This document shows positions 33,270 through 44,380 of a stretch of 62,474 bases of DNA, one piece after another. The notes below the pieces were generated by a model. That model had not been told where the DNA came from and did not search any database. It saw only the letters and a program-made list of their open reading frames with translations. Source of the DNA: Candidatus Accumulibacter aalborgensis (lineage in GTDB: Bacteria; Pseudomonadota; Gammaproteobacteria; Burkholderiales; Rhodocyclaceae). The position numbers and the translations under genes were made by a program. The stretch is from assembly GCF_900089955.1 (NCBI RefSeq), contig NZ_FLQX01000120.1:1-62474 (forward strand), read 5' to 3'. The first letter of the stretch is position 1, and the number at the start of each line of letters is the position of its first letter.

Positions 33270-35414
33270 ATGAATACTCGACGACTCCTGCTGATTGCTG
33301 CTCTGGCTGCTCTGCTGCTGGCTTTTTTCGGACTTGACCTCGGGCGCTTCCTGAGCCTCGACTATTTCAAGAGCCAGCAGGCAGCGATCGAGGCGTCGCG
33401 GGCCGCGCAACCGATCAGGGCGGCGCTGGTCTTCTTCGTCGTTTACGTGGCGGTGACTGGGCTTTCGCTCCCCGGTGCTGCCGTGATGACCCTCGTCGGG
33501 GGCGCGGTTTTCGGCCTCTTCTGGGGCCTGGCTCTGGTCTCTTTTGCCTCTTCCATCGGCGCCACGCTGGCCTTCCTGGCTTCGCGCTTCCTGCTGCGCG
33601 ACTGGGTTCAGAAGCGCTTTGGCGACCGCTTGCGGGCGATCAACACGGGCATCGAGAAGGAAGGTGGCTTCTATCTGTTCACCTTGCGTCTGGTGCCGGT
33701 TTTTCCCTTCTTCGTCATCAACCTGCTGATGGGCCTGACGCCGATCAGAACGCGAACCTTCTACTCGGTGAGCCAGATCGGCATGCTCGCCGGGACACTG
33801 GTCTATGTGAATGCCGGCACGCAGTTGGCGAAGGTCGCTTCGCTGGCCGGGATTCTCTCGCCGGGCCTGCTCGGATCCTTCGTTCTGCTCGGCATCTTTC
33901 CGCTGATCGCCAAGAAGGTTGTCGAGGGTCTGGCCGCCAGGAAGGTCTACTCGGGATGGCAGAAACCGGTGCGCTATGACCGCAACCTCCTTGTCATCGG
34001 CGCTGGCTCGGCTGGGCTGGTCACCGCTTACATTGCGGCGGCGGTCAAAGCCAGGGTGACGCTGATCGAAAAGCACAAGCTTGGCGGCGACTGCCTGAAT
34101 ACCGGCTGCGTGCCCTCGAAGGCGCTGATCCGCTCGGCCAAGCTCCTGTCACACATCCAGCGCGCGCCGGAATTCGGAATTCGCAGCGCGCACGCAGAGT
34201 TCGACTTTGCCGAAGTGATGGAACGTGTACAGCGGGTGATCAGGACCGTCGAACCGCACGATTCGGCCGAACGCTATACCGGACTGGGCGTCGAGGTGAT
34301 CGCAGGCAGCGCGAAGATTGTTTCCCCCTGGGAAGTGGAGATCGTCCGCAACGGCGGCGAGCGCGAGCGCCTCAGCGCGCGCAGCATCGTCATCGCCACC
34401 GGTGCCCGCCCCTTCGTGCCGCCGATCCCGGGAATCGACGAGGTCGGCTACTTGACCTCCGATACCGTCTGGGAGCTGCGCCAACTGCCACGCCGGCTGC
34501 TGGTTCTCGGCGGGGGCCCAATCGGTTGCGAGCTGACGCAGGCCTTCGCGCGTTGCGGCGCCAGCGTGACGCAGGTGCAGCACGGGTCCCGGATCATGGT
34601 TCGCGAGGACCCGGAAGTGTCGGAACTGGTCATGCAGCGTTTTCGTGCCGAAGGAATTGCCGTGCTCGTCAATCATGAGGCACGGGAGTTCGTCATCGAG
34701 GACGGGGAGAAACTGCTGATTGCCGAACATCAGGGCGAGAAGGTGCGAATTCCCTTCGACGCGCTACTGGTGGCCGTCGGCCGGGTGGGCAACATCGCCG
34801 GTTACGGCCTCGAAGAACTGGGCATCGCTGCGGGCCGCACGATAGAAACGAACGACTTCCTGCAGACGAAGTATCCGAACATCTACGCCGCCGGCGACGT
34901 CGCCGGGCCCTTCCAGTTCACGCACACCGCTGCGCATCAAGCCTGGTACGCGGCGGTCAACGCGCTCTTCGACCCCTTCCGGAAGTTCCGCGCCGATTAC
35001 TCGGTGATCCCCTGGTGCACCTTCGTCGAACCCGAGGTAGCACGCGTCGGCATCAACGAGATAGAGGCGCGCGAGCGCCAGATCGCGTACGAAGTGACGG
35101 TCTACGGCATCGACGATCTCGACCGGGCGATCGCCGACAGCGAAGCGCATGGGTTCATCAAGGTCCTGACCGTTCCGGGCAAGGACAAGATCCTCGGGGT
35201 CACCATCGTCGGCGAGCACGCCGGCGATCTGATTGCCGAATTCGTGCTGGCCATGCGGGCGGGTATCGGCCTGAACCGGATTCTTGGCACCATCCACATC
35301 TATCCGACACTCGCCGAAGCCAACAAGTACGTTGCCGGCAACTGGAAGAAAGCCCATGCGCCGCAGAAACTGCTCGCCTGGGTCGCCCGCTTCCACGCCT
35401 GGCGGCTCGGTTAG
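33270..35414 (+). CDS. TVP38/TMEM64 membrane domain fused to flavin disulfide oxidoreductase
   Basis: A 714-residue fusion. Residues 1-235 form a TVP38/SNARE-associated (DedA-related) membrane domain with four or five helices and the FPFFVINLLMGLTPI motif near residue 150. Residues 240-714 form a pyridine-nucleotide-disulfide oxidoreductase of the mercuric-reductase/lipoamide-dehydrogenase type: FAD motif VIGAGSAGLVTAYIAA, redox pair C275/C280 in GGDCLNTGCVPSK, NAD motif VLGGGPIGCELTQAF, IYAAGDVAGPFQFTH, and a dimerisation domain with TIHIYPTLAEA. No N-terminal HMA domain or C-terminal Cys pair of MerA is present. The electron acceptor is unknown; the membrane half suggests quinone or lipid-side substrates. 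Confidence 0.88.
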   Translation: MNTRRLLLIAALAALLLAFFGLDLGRFLSLDYFKSQQAAIEASRAAQPIRAALVFFVVYVAVTGLSLPGAAVMTLVGGAVFGLFWGLALVSFASSIGATLAFLASRFLLRDWVQKRFGDRLRAINTGIEKEGGFYLFTLRLVPVFPFFVINLLMGLTPIRTRTFYSVSQIGMLAGTLVYVNAGTQLAKVASLAGILSPGLLGSFVLLGIFPLIAKKVVEGLAARKVYSGWQKPVRYDRNLLVIGAGSAGLVTAYIAAAVKARVTLIEKHKLGGDCLNTGCVPSKALIRSAKLLSHIQRAPEFGIRSAHAEFDFAEVMERVQRVIRTVEPHDSAERYTGLGVEVIAGSAKIVSPWEVEIVRNGGERERLSARSIVIATGARPFVPPIPGIDEVGYLTSDTVWELRQLPRRLLVLGGGPIGCELTQAFARCGASVTQVQHGSRIMVREDPEVSELVMQRFRAEGIAVLVNHEAREFVIEDGEKLLIAEHQGEKVRIPFDALLVAVGRVGNIAGYGLEELGIAAGRTIETNDFLQTKYPNIYAAGDVAGPFQFTHTAAHQAWYAAVNALFDPFRKFRADYSVIPWCTFVEPEVARVGINEIEARERQIAYEVTVYGIDDLDRAIADSEAHGFIKVLTVPGKDKILGVTIVGEHAGDLIAEFVLAMRAGIGLNRILGTIHIYPTLAEANKYVAGNWKKAHAPQKLLAWVARFHAWRLG

Positions 35415-35467
35415 AAGCGAGTTCGACCGAAGGCGGCGGACAGGGAGGACGGGGATGCGGGGGATGC

Positions 35468-35494
35468 GGTGCAATGCGCTTCGCCTATTGCACC
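35468..35494. repeat. Short palindrome between convergent genes
   Basis: GGTGCAAT at 35468-35475 pairs perfectly with ATTGCACC at 35487-35494 around an 11-nt loop containing CTTCG. It sits between the converging flavoprotein and ATPase genes and could act as a bidirectional terminator. I recall similar GGTGCAAT-loop-ATTGCACC palindromes dispersed in other proteobacterial genomes, but could not check. Confidence 0.55.
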
Positions 35495-35520
35495 CTACGG
35501 GTCGACAGGGCTGATCGGAG

Positions 35521-37314
35521 TCAGCTATGCTCGATTGGCGGGGCGACCTTGAATACCTCCGCCAGCGTCGTCACACCGGCGGCGACTTTCATCGCCCCGG
35601 ATATTCGCAATGGTTTCATGCCTTCACGGAAAGAGAGATCGCGAATCTTGGCAATATCCTTGTGTTCGCTGATCGCCAGCTTGATGTCCGGAGAGAGCAT
35701 CAGAATCTCGTACAGGCCAACGCGTCCGAGGTAGCCGGTCATGCGGCAATCGAGACAGCCGACCGGGCGGTAGAACCGCGATGGACGATTGGCTTTCCAG
35801 GGGGCGACCAACTGATCCCACATCGTCTCTTCGAGCGGGCTGGCTTCGTGAACCTGCTTGCAGTTCGGACAGAGGATGCGCACCAGTCGCTGGGCCATGA
35901 CACCGAGCATGGTCGCACCGAGCAGATACGGTGGAACGCCGAGATCGAGCATCCGGGTGACCGCTGACGGGGCGTCGTTGGTATGCAGGGTCGACAGCAC
36001 CAAGTGGCCGGTGAGTGCCGCCTGAATCGCCACCTCAGCGGTTGCGAGGTCGCGGATTTCGCCGATCATGATGATGTCCGGATCCTGCCGCATCAGGGCG
36101 CGCACGCCTTGCGCAAAACCGAGGTCGATGACGTTCTGCACCTGCATCTGGTTGAACGCCGGCTCGACCATTTCGATCGGGTCTTCGATGGTACACACGT
36201 TGACCGCCGGTGTGGCCAGTTGCCGGAGCGTTGAATACAGCGTCGTCGTCTTCCCCGAACCCGTGGGGCCGGTGACCAGGATGATGCCGTTCGGCCGTTC
36301 CGACATCTCTTTCCAACGTGCCTGATCATCGTCGGTGAAGCCGAGATCGGCGAAACTGCGGACCAGCACTTCCGGGTCGAAGATGCGCATCACGAGCTTC
36401 TCGCCGAAAGCCGTGGGCAAGGTCGATAGGCGCATTTCGGCTTCCTGCCCGTCAGCCGTGCGGGTCTTTATTCGGCCGTCCTGTGGTCGACGCTTCTCGA
36501 CCAGGTCCATGCGGCCAAGAATCTTGACGCGGCTGACCATCGCCGCCATGACGCTCATCGGAATCTGGTACACCTGATGCAGCACGCCGTCGATCCGGAA
36601 ACGGACGATGCCGAGTTCACGCCGGGGTTCGATATGGATATCGCTGGCGCGTTGCTCGAAGGCGTACTGCCAGAGCCAGTCGACGATATTGACGATGTGC
36701 TGATCGTTGGCGTCGAACTGGCGATTGGTCCGGCCGAGTTCGACCAACTGCTCGAACGACGAGAGATTGCCGCTCGGACCACCGAGTTGAGCCGCTTTCT
36801 TGACCGAGCGCGCGAGATTGTAGAACTCGACCAGATAGCGCGCCACGTCGACCGGGTTGGCCATCACCCGTCGAATGTCCTTCTTGATGATCGGCCGCAT
36901 CTCCTTTTCCCAGTCTCGCAGAAAAGGCTGCGTGGTGGCGACGACGACCTCGCGCGCGGTGACCTGAACTGCCAGAATGCCAAAGCGTGTCGCGTAGGCA
37001 CTCGACATCACCTCGGTGACGGCGGTGAAGTCGACCTTCAGCGGATCGATGTGCTGATAGTCGAGGCCGACTCTGGCGGCCAGCCACTCGCCCAGATCGT
37101 CGAGCGTCAAGGGCCGATGCGGCTCGCGCCGCGACTTCCACTTCTGATCGGCGATGAGCGACAGGGGATGCGCCACCAGACGCTTGAGACGGCTCTCCTT
37201 CAGCAGGACCTCGGCGTCTGGCGCGCTGACCATTTCGTCGTCGACCAGCCAGCCGAGGACCTCGGCCAGGGTCAGGCGATGATCGTGAACGGTGTTCACC
37301 ACGGCTTCGGCCAT
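35521..37314 (-). CDS. GspE/PilB-family secretion or pilus ATPase
   Basis: A 597-residue hexameric ATPase of the type II secretion/type IV pilus class. An N-terminal MshEN-like region is followed by the core with ASDIHIEPRRE, RRPQDGRIK, Walker A TGPTGSGKTTTLYSTL, Asp box, Walker B DPDIIMIGEIRD and His box STLHTNDAPSAV. The CxxC pairs (LCPNCKQ and GCLDCRMTG) form the usual zinc subdomain. No other secretion or pilus gene is in the window, so it is an orphan whose partners are elsewhere. Start at 37314 has GGAAGA upstream. It follows malQ-treY by 29 bp and may be read from the same transcript. Bases 37116-37181 recur at 53066-53131. Confidence 0.88.
   Translation of the reverse strand: MAEAVVNTVHDHRLTLAEVLGWLVDDEMVSAPDAEVLLKESRLKRLVAHPLSLIADQKWKSRREPHRPLTLDDLGEWLAARVGLDYQHIDPLKVDFTAVTEVMSSAYATRFGILAVQVTAREVVVATTQPFLRDWEKEMRPIIKKDIRRVMANPVDVARYLVEFYNLARSVKKAAQLGGPSGNLSSFEQLVELGRTNRQFDANDQHIVNIVDWLWQYAFEQRASDIHIEPRRELGIVRFRIDGVLHQVYQIPMSVMAAMVSRVKILGRMDLVEKRRPQDGRIKTRTADGQEAEMRLSTLPTAFGEKLVMRIFDPEVLVRSFADLGFTDDDQARWKEMSERPNGIILVTGPTGSGKTTTLYSTLRQLATPAVNVCTIEDPIEMVEPAFNQMQVQNVIDLGFAQGVRALMRQDPDIIMIGEIRDLATAEVAIQAALTGHLVLSTLHTNDAPSAVTRMLDLGVPPYLLGATMLGVMAQRLVRILCPNCKQVHEASPLEETMWDQLVAPWKANRPSRFYRPVGCLDCRMTGYLGRVGLYEILMLSPDIKLAISEHKDIAKIRDLSFREGMKPLRISGAMKVAAGVTTLAEVFKVAPPIEHS
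37116..37181 (-). repeat. Source copy of 66-bp gspE-like fragment
   Basis: This part of the GspE/PilB-like gene (coding LVAHPLSLIADQKWKSRREP) recurs at 53066-53131 with 64 of 66 bases identical (differences at 53110 and 53124). Here it lies in the middle of a normal N-terminal domain, so this copy is taken as the source. Confidence 0.8.
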
Positions 37315-37343
37315 CTGCAGTCTTCCAGGAAGGGAATGGAGCA

Positions 37344-40300
37344 CTATACCGGACAAGGTCCGCTTGGCTCAATGCCGGCAGCCGGCTCTGTGGGCGGTGC
37401 ATCCTGGCCGGAGGGCGGTGCATCAGAGACCAGCAGAGCGACCGGGAAGAAGGCCAGAAGGGTTCCCACGGCCAGCCGACGGGCCGCCGGGTGAACTTCG
37501 CCGGTGAAACGATTGCGCCATGTATTGGCGGCCAGTTGCTCGGGCAACTCGAGCAAGGTGTCGGCCCAGACGTCCAGGCCCAAGGGCAGTACACAGCGGT
37601 TGCCGAGTAGACGTGCCGGCAAGCGTGGTACGAGCGTGATTACGGCGCGACGGCCGTGTCTTCGGGCATAGGCGCAAACGTGTACGGCGTGTGCCCCCCT
37701 CACCTTCAACGGCAGGTACTCGCCATACGCGAAGACGTTCGCCCAGTGTGCGCGCAGCGCGAGGCCCTGCCAAAGAGTGTACAGCTTGATGCGCCCGTCG
37801 GTCATGTCGCTGGTCAGCGGTAGCAGACGCTGCGGCCATTGCTCGGGAGGCGCGTCGACCATCGCCCGCAGTTCGACGAGAAACTGGCCGCGCTGTGCGT
37901 AGTCCACGGGGCGACGATTATCCGGGTCGACCAGGTTGAACTGCCACAACTCGCAGCCCTGGTAGATGTCGGGTACTCCCGGTGAGGTGATCTTGATCAG
38001 TACCTGGGCGAGCGCGTTGATCAGCCCATGGTGGATGATGGCTTGCACCAGGGGCACGAAATCGGCCAGGAACAGGTTCTTGCCACCCGGCGCCAGCAGT
38101 GCCCCTACAAAACTGCTGACCGCACCCTCGTAATCGGCATTGACCTGGATCCAGGAGCTATGCTCCTTGGCTTCACGCAGCGCCTTGATCATGTAGGCGT
38201 CGATGCGCTCCCGGAAGTCGTCGAGAGCCGCGTCATCAGGCGGCGTCAGCGGCCAGGTCCCGACGAGCGTCTGGTAGAGCATGTACTCGTCGTTGCTCGA
38301 CGGTGCGTCTACGCCGTCGAGCAGGCGCTTGCGTCCGCGATTCAGACGGCGCCAGCGCTTGAGCATCAGTTTCCACGCCGCCGGGATCTCGGAGAGGACA
38401 TTGATTCGCGCGCGCGTGTCCTCGGAGCGCTTGCTGTCGTGCGTCGAAGTCGCCAGCATGTTGTGCGGCCAGCGGAGGGCGCGGGCGCGCGTCGCGGCGT
38501 GAAAGGCGGCCACCGACATGCCGAAGCGCCGTGGTTCGCCGCCGACGTCGTTGAGCGAGATCAGGCGGTGGTAGCGATAGAACGCCGTGTCCTCGACGCC
38601 CTTGGCCATCACCGGCGACGAGACCTGCTGGAACTTCATGGCGAAAGCCTGAACGGGTTCACGAAACGACGCGCTGCGGCCACGCGCGAGATCTGTGGTC
38701 AGCACGCTCTCGACGAAATCGTAGATGCCAGTATCGGCGACCGGGCTGCGCTTCTTGGCCACCGCCACGGCCCAGGCGATGTGGCGGCGATCGTCGGCGG
38801 ATATCTCGCCGTCGGCAACATAGGTTCGATAGATCGGGAAACACGCCACGACTTCCACCAGCGCTTCGCGCAAGCCATTGAGGGTGAAGTCGCAGGTATC
38901 GCGGCTGGCGGCGGCAATACGCGCCAGGCGGTTGCCCAGAACCGTGAATTCGCTCGACAGCGAGGTGTGCATGATCAGCTTCTTGGCATCGTAGGCGAGT
39001 TCTTCGAAGTCGCTGGCGACACCGCTGAAGTCGCGATAGATGCGCGTCATTCGTCGCTCGGCCGAGCTGTCGACGAACAGGTTGTTGACCAGGTTGGCGA
39101 AGCGGTAGCCGGTTGCCCCGTGGATCGGCCAGTCGTCGGGCAAGCGCTCGTGGTCGGCGAGAATCTTTTCGATCACCAGATAGATCGGTAGCGGTTCGCC
39201 GGCAGCGGTCGGCCGGCCACCTACCGCCTGTTGAAGCATGCGGAAATACCCGCCCGGATCGTAAAGCCCATCGGGATGGTCGACGCGGAAGCCATCGATC
39301 TTGCCCTGGGCAACCAGATCGAGAATGAAACGGTGTGTGGCTTCGAACACCGCCGGGTCTTCCATGCGCAGTGCGGCCAGATCGTTGATGTCGAAAAAGC
39401 GCCGATAGTTGATCTCGTCGGAGGCGACGCGCCAATACGCCAGGCGGTAAGACTGGACCTGGATCAAGTCGTGCAACAGGTCGAAGCTGGCGGCTTCGCC
39501 CGGCCGGCCGTTGAACTCCACCAGATTCTCGGCGATATGATGAGCGATGTCGTCGCTGGCTGCCGTCAGCTCCGCGAGCTGACGTTTATGTACCTCCTTG
39601 TCCCGCTGACGTTCGGTCATGCGCGCTGGTTTGCCGGTGGTGCGGGCTGGCAGGTGGTCGAAAGCGGTAAGCAGGGTCTCCATTTCGCCGTAGCGATGGT
39701 GACCTTCACCGAGCACCGCCGCCAGGCGTTCTCGACGGTGGCCGAGGATGCGCGGATAGCTCGCCGGGTCTACCGGCAGCCGGTGCTCGTAGTAGAAGAT
39801 GCTGAACTCTCCGCGTACCGCGTCGTACTCCAGACGCAGTTCACCCCGTTTGAGGACCCGGCCGTAGTGATCGCCCAGCAGTGGCAGGAGCACCTTGCCC
39901 TTGAGCTCCGGGTTGAGCGGCTCCCAGTCGATGTCGAAGAACGCGCCCCAGGCCGACGCCGGCCCGTTCTCCAGCACGTCCAGCCACCAGGCATTGTCTG
40001 ACCCCATGACACCCATGTGGTTGGGGACGACATCGATCACCTGGCCCAGGCTGCTGGCCCTCAGCGCGGCGGCAAAATCCTCGTATTCTTGCGGCGTTCC
40101 GATTTCCGGATTCAACGCTGTGTGGTCGACGATGTCGTAGCCGTGCGTGCTGCCTGGGCGTGCTGTGAGGTAGGGCGAAGCGTAGCAATGACTCACTCCC
40201 AGGGCCGCGAGATAGGGTGCCAGCGCAGCGGCCTGCGCGAAGGTGAAGTCGCGGTTGAACTGCATACGGTAAGTGGCGCGCGGAATCACCGCGACACGCA

Positions 40301-42548
40301 GCGGCTGGGGTGGTTCTTCGCGCGCTACGACGGCGGTGCCGCGCTCCCGGATCAGGGCTTCACCGACGGCAGCAAAGCGGCCGTCGTTCGGCCAGTCCTC
40401 GAGGTCCAGCGGCAAGCGCCGCCGCCAGTTGGCATAGCGGTCGTCGCGGCTGCCCGGCAGGTTGGCCTGTTCGAGGACACCGAGGATGTCTTCGGGTTGA
40501 ACCACCAGCAACTGTGCCGGCGTCCGTGCCAGGAAGGCGTGCACGCCGACCACGAAGTCCTGCGTCATCTCGGGTACCGAAACCGGGTGGCCGCTGGCTC
40601 CCTCCGGAAGTAACTGCGCGTGCTTCAGCGCCATCAGGAAGCGGGCACGATCCTGGGCACGTTCCACGACCATCAGGTCGTACTGATCCTCCGAGCGAAA
40701 CAGTTGCAGCGCATGCCGCGCGTCGAGGTCGTGAGCTGACCAGAAGCCGCGCAAGGTCGGCAGGTCGTGAGTGCTCAGCGCAACCAGAGCCTGGCGCGGA
40801 TATTCGGCTGGTGGCTTGAAGTTGCCCTCTGCGTTGCGCTCGCAAAGGAAGGTCCGGTAGGCGAGCACACCGGCGGCGGCCAGGCGGGGCCGAAAACCGT
40901 CGGGAACGGTGCCCAGTTCTTCGCCGATGAGCATGCAGCGGTTGCGCTGGCTCTCCAGCGCGACGATGCCGAGCAGGTCTTCAAACGGGTAGCTGACGTA
41001 CGCGCCCTGGCTGGCCGGTAGGCCGGCCGGAACCCAGAACAGACGCATCAGCCCCATCACATGGTCGATTCGCAGCGCCCCGCAGTGGCGCATGTTGGCC
41101 CGCAGCACGGCGATGAACGGAGCGTAGGCGGCTTCCCGAAGGCGATACGGGAGCCAGGGCGGCAGCCCCCAGTCCTGGCCAGCCGGATTGAGCTCGTCGG
41201 GGGGCGCACCGATGTAGGCGCCGTCGGCAAGAACGTCCTGCCAGGACCAGGACTCCGATCCGCCAGGATTCACGCCCACGGCAAGATCCTGGTAGAGCCC
41301 AACACCGAGACCGCGACGGGACGCCTGCTGGCGGAGAACGGTGAGTTGCTCGTCGGCGAGCCACTGCAGCCAGGAAAAATACTCGACGGCCTCAGGCTGC
41401 TCGCTGGCGAAGGCAGCGACTGCTGGCGCCTGTGGTCGGCGGTATTCCTCGGGCCAGGCTGGCCAGCCCCAGACACTCGGGTCGTCTTGCCGGAAGTGTT
41501 CCTGCAAGGCCTCGAAGCGCGCGTGCCATTCGAGCGCCTGCCCCTGCTCGCTACGGAAACGGCGGAAGGCGCGGGCCCGGTGACTGTCATTGGCCAGGTG
41601 CTGATCGCGGAAGTGGCGGTAGAGCGTGGCCAGCACCTCGTGCTTGGCCGCCGACACCGCCTCGTAGTTCACCTGTTCGGCCGCCCGCAGGGGGCGGAGG
41701 CGGCTCTGGAAGCGCTCTGCGGCAACCAGGTTTCGCACTGCTGCGCACTCGGCGAACTCCGGAATCGCTTCCACGTCGACATACATGACGTTGACAAAGC
41801 AGCGGCTGGACGGGCTGTAGGGGCTGATCCGCATGGCGTCGTCCGGAAACAGCGCGTGCAGCGGACTGACCCCGATGACACCGCCGCCGGCTGCCGCCGA
41901 CAGATCGACCAGGGTGCGCAGGTCGCCGAAGTCGCCGATTCCCCAGTTACGCCGCGAGCGCAGCCCGTAAAGCTGGACCGTCGGACCCCAGACACGACCC
42001 TCGCCGAGCACGGCGTCGGGTTGGAAACACCTCGGTGGGACGACGATCAGCGTCATTGCCACCAGCGACATGCCGCTGCGCCCAGGCTGCTCGACCTCGA
42101 GACGGTAGTAGCCCGGCGTGCTCAGTGCGGGCAGGCGCAGCTCGCCACGTATGAATTCGCTACTGCCGAGGCGCGTTTCGCCCAGTCGCGTCAGTTCGGA
42201 CGGCTGGAATTCGCCGCTACTGGATGTCCCATCCTCCTGTGTCAGGATCCAGCGGTGCGGCTGGCTGCCGAGATCGGCAGCCAGCGAGACAGGGATGCCT
42301 GGCGTCGCGCCGGTGACCAAGACCTTGACCGGCGGCAGCGGTCGCCGCCACTCACTTTCCTCGATCGCCTGGAGCTGTGCCAGCGGGTCAGTTTCCGCAG
42401 GCAGGCGCATGGCGGCGAGCAGGGCGCGGAGAGTCGGCGCAGAGGTGGCATGTGATTTTCCCCAGGCGTCGTCGTAAGCGGTGGCGATCCCGTAATGGGC
42501 GGCGAGTCGAGCCAGCGCATCGAGGCTCTTGCCGGCAGCATGGGTCAT
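37344..42548 (-). CDS. treY: MalQ-TreY fusion: 4-alpha-glucanotransferase plus maltooligosyl trehalose synthase
   Basis: A 1734-residue two-enzyme fusion. Residues about 1-740 are a GH77 4-alpha-glucanotransferase: [31 protein letters not shown] (nucleophile Asp), EELGTVPDG (acid/base Glu) and [12 protein letters not shown]. From about residue 750 the GH13 maltooligosyl trehalose synthase begins ([15 protein letters not shown]) with [24 protein letters not shown] and LVIEKIL. MalQ disproportionates glucans; TreY turns the reducing end into a trehalose unit, the substrate of TreZ. Start at 42548 is supported by GGAGA upstream and the ATGA overlap with treZ. Last carbohydrate gene of the operon. 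Confidence 0.9.
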   Translation of the reverse strand: MTHAAGKSLDALARLAAHYGIATAYDDAWGKSHATSAPTLRALLAAMRLPAETDPLAQLQAIEESEWRRPLPPVKVLVTGATPGIPVSLAADLGSQPHRWILTQEDGTSSSGEFQPSELTRLGETRLGSSEFIRGELRLPALSTPGYYRLEVEQPGRSGMSLVAMTLIVVPPRCFQPDAVLGEGRVWGPTVQLYGLRSRRNWGIGDFGDLRTLVDLSAAAGGGVIGVSPLHALFPDDAMRISPYSPSSRCFVNVMYVDVEAIPEFAECAAVRNLVAAERFQSRLRPLRAAEQVNYEAVSAAKHEVLATLYRHFRDQHLANDSHRARAFRRFRSEQGQALEWHARFEALQEHFRQDDPSVWGWPAWPEEYRRPQAPAVAAFASEQPEAVEYFSWLQWLADEQLTVLRQQASRRGLGVGLYQDLAVGVNPGGSESWSWQDVLADGAYIGAPPDELNPAGQDWGLPPWLPYRLREAAYAPFIAVLRANMRHCGALRIDHVMGLMRLFWVPAGLPASQGAYVSYPFEDLLGIVALESQRNRCMLIGEELGTVPDGFRPRLAAAGVLAYRTFLCERNAEGNFKPPAEYPRQALVALSTHDLPTLRGFWSAHDLDARHALQLFRSEDQYDLMVVERAQDRARFLMALKHAQLLPEGASGHPVSVPEMTQDFVVGVHAFLARTPAQLLVVQPEDILGVLEQANLPGSRDDRYANWRRRLPLDLEDWPNDGRFAAVGEALIRERGTAVVAREEPPQPLRVAVIPRATYRMQFNRDFTFAQAAALAPYLAALGVSHCYASPYLTARPGSTHGYDIVDHTALNPEIGTPQEYEDFAAALRASSLGQVIDVVPNHMGVMGSDNAWWLDVLENGPASAWGAFFDIDWEPLNPELKGKVLLPLLGDHYGRVLKRGELRLEYDAVRGEFSIFYYEHRLPVDPASYPRILGHRRERLAAVLGEGHHRYGEMETLLTAFDHLPARTTGKPARMTERQRDKEVHKRQLAELTAASDDIAHHIAENLVEFNGRPGEAASFDLLHDLIQVQSYRLAYWRVASDEINYRRFFDINDLAALRMEDPAVFEATHRFILDLVAQGKIDGFRVDHPDGLYDPGGYFRMLQQAVGGRPTAAGEPLPIYLVIEKILADHERLPDDWPIHGATGYRFANLVNNLFVDSSAERRMTRIYRDFSGVASDFEELAYDAKKLIMHTSLSSEFTVLGNRLARIAAASRDTCDFTLNGLREALVEVVACFPIYRTYVADGEISADDRRHIAWAVAVAKKRSPVADTGIYDFVESVLTTDLARGRSASFREPVQAFAMKFQQVSSPVMAKGVEDTAFYRYHRLISLNDVGGEPRRFGMSVAAFHAATRARALRWPHNMLATSTHDSKRSEDTRARINVLSEIPAAWKLMLKRWRRLNRGRKRLLDGVDAPSSNDEYMLYQTLVGTWPLTPPDDAALDDFRERIDAYMIKALREAKEHSSWIQVNADYEGAVSSFVGALLAPGGKNLFLADFVPLVQAIIHHGLINALAQVLIKITSPGVPDIYQGCELWQFNLVDPDNRRPVDYAQRGQFLVELRAMVDAPPEQWPQRLLPLTSDMTDGRIKLYTLWQGLALRAHWANVFAYGEYLPLKVRGAHAVHVCAYARRHGRRAVITLVPRLPARLLGNRCVLPLGLDVWADTLLELPEQLAANTWRNRFTGEVHPAARRLAVGTLLAFFPVALLVSDAPPSGQDAPPTEPAAGIEPSGPCPV

Positions 42549-44380
42549 GTGCTGTCTCCTTCCTGCAAATGCCAGGCCACCGACCACGGCGGCAGCCGCC
42601 CCTTGGCCAGCGTGGCAGCGTCGAGGTTGGCCGTGGCGAAGATCGCGGTTCCGATTGGTGGTATCGCTTCGGTTGCCTCGTCGCCGAGATTGGCGAGCAG
42701 TGCCAGTCGGCTACCGTCGCCGAGCCGCCAGTCGATGGCCAGGGCGTGCGCCGACAACAGGCAAAGGTGCGGATCGCCGTTACCCATGCCCGTCAGGCGC
42801 GGCACGATCGACTGCCGGCGCAGGGTGAGCAATTGCCGGTGGAGTTCGAGCGTCGCGCGATGCGGCACGCGCTCGATGGCGCTCCAGTCGAGCACGCAGG
42901 CCTCGAAGCTCGCCGCGGCGTTTGGATCGGGGATGCTTTCGCGTACCGCTGGGTCGGCGAATCGCGCGAAGCGGGAGAACTCTCGCCGTCGGCCTTCGGT
43001 GACCGCTTGCGCCAACTCCGGGCCGAAGTCGCAGAAGAAGAGAAAAGGTTGGCTGGCGGCAAATTCCTCACCCATGAACAACAACGGCGGCTGCGGCGCC
43101 AGTAGCAGCAGCGCGGTTAGCGCTTCCATCGCCGCCGGCGAGGCGAGGTGGCACAGGCGCTCGCCGAAGGCACGGTTGCCGATCTGGTCGTGGTTCTGCA
43201 GGAAATTGATGAACGCCGCCGGCGGCAGGTGGCCGCTGGCGTAGCCGCGCGGTTCTCCGTGCGCGAACGCCGAGGCTTCGCCCTGATAGGCGAAGCCTTC
43301 GCTCAGACAGCGCCCGAGCAGTCTTGCCGGTTGGGCAGCGTAATCGGCATAGTAGCCGTCGGTCTCGCCGGTAGCCAGCACATGCAGGGTGTGGTGAAGG
43401 TCATCGTTCCATTGTGCGGTGGCCAGCGTGGGCCGGTTGCTGTCGTCGCGGCCCAGGTAGCGTGCCTGATTGCGCTCGTTTTCCAGCACCAGGTGTACGT
43501 GCCGCGCGCGTCCCGGACCCGAACGGATGGCGTCGGCGATTTCCTCGATGATCTCCGGCGAACTGTCGTCACAGATCGCATGGATGGCATCCAGGCGCAG
43601 GCCGTCGAGATGGAACTCGTTCAGCCAGTACAGGGCGTTGGCGACGAAGTAGTCACGTACCGTACGGCAGTTGCCCGCTTCAAAGTTGATTGCCGCGCCC
43701 CAGGGCGTGGCATGGCGCGGATTGAAAAAGTCCGGGGCGTACGCGTGCAGATAGTTGCCTTCGGGTCCGAAGTGGTTGTAGACCACATCGAGCAGAACTA
43801 TCAGCCCCCGCTTGTGTGCCGCGGCGATCAGCCGTTTGAAGTCCTCCGGCCGGCCGTAGGCGGCGTCCGGAGCGAACGGCAGAACTCCATCGTAACCCCA
43901 GTTGCAGCGCCCGGGAAAATCGGCTACGGGCATGATTTCGATGGCCGTAACGCCGAGCCGGACGAGGTAGTCGAGCCGCTCGATGGCGCCGGTGAAGTTC
44001 CCCGCCGGCGTGAAGCTGCCAAGGTGTATTTCGTACACCACCGCCGTTTCCCAGGGCCGGCCGCGCCAGTCGCCATCAGGCCAATCGAATGCCGTCGGCG
44101 CGATGACCTCGGAAGCGCCATGGACGTCATCCGGATTGAAGCGTGAGGCGGGGTCGGGAACGCGTAGCCCGTTTGGCAACCGATAGAGGTAGCGGCTGCC
44201 GGCGCGCGCTGACGGGACCATCAGTTCGAACCAACCCTCTGACGCGGCGACCATCGGCAGATCCTGTCCTCCGTCGAGTTGCAACCAGACGGCGTCTACG
44301 TCTGGCGCCCATAGACGAAATCGCACGCCTCCCGTGTCGACCGGCTCGGCGCCGAAGGGCATGCGCTGCCACCGCTTCAT
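42545..44380 (-). CDS. treZ: Maltooligosyl trehalose trehalohydrolase
   Basis: A 611-residue GH13 enzyme that releases trehalose from maltooligosyl trehalose made by TreY. An N-terminal CBM48/E-set domain ([20 protein letters not shown]) leads to the catalytic barrel with [31 protein letters not shown] (nucleophile Asp), [16 protein letters not shown] (acid Glu) and [16 protein letters not shown]. The length fits TreZ (about 560-610). It overlaps malQ-treY and glgX by four bases on each side, showing tight coupling. Confidence 0.93.
   Translation of the reverse strand: MKRWQRMPFGAEPVDTGGVRFRLWAPDVDAVWLQLDGGQDLPMVAASEGWFELMVPSARAGSRYLYRLPNGLRVPDPASRFNPDDVHGASEVIAPTAFDWPDGDWRGRPWETAVVYEIHLGSFTPAGNFTGAIERLDYLVRLGVTAIEIMPVADFPGRCNWGYDGVLPFAPDAAYGRPEDFKRLIAAAHKRGLIVLLDVVYNHFGPEGNYLHAYAPDFFNPRHATPWGAAINFEAGNCRTVRDYFVANALYWLNEFHLDGLRLDAIHAICDDSSPEIIEEIADAIRSGPGRARHVHLVLENERNQARYLGRDDSNRPTLATAQWNDDLHHTLHVLATGETDGYYADYAAQPARLLGRCLSEGFAYQGEASAFAHGEPRGYASGHLPPAAFINFLQNHDQIGNRAFGERLCHLASPAAMEALTALLLLAPQPPLLFMGEEFAASQPFLFFCDFGPELAQAVTEGRRREFSRFARFADPAVRESIPDPNAAASFEACVLDWSAIERVPHRATLELHRQLLTLRRQSIVPRLTGMGNGDPHLCLLSAHALAIDWRLGDGSRLALLANLGDEATEAIPPIGTAIFATANLDAATLAKGRLPPWSVAWHLQEGDST

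Noticed and set aside
32505-34076. 523-residue minus-strand open frame
   Set aside because: Antisense to degP end, TPR gene and flavoprotein fusion; no domain or ribosome site.
35468-35494. Palindrome considered as an IS end or attachment site
   Set aside because: No partner copy in inverted orientation and no adjacent recombinase; a terminator or dispersed palindrome is simpler.
37604-37800. Possible third domain at the end of the MalQ-TreY protein
   Set aside because: The C-terminal beta-sandwich is a normal part of GH13 enzymes such as TreY.
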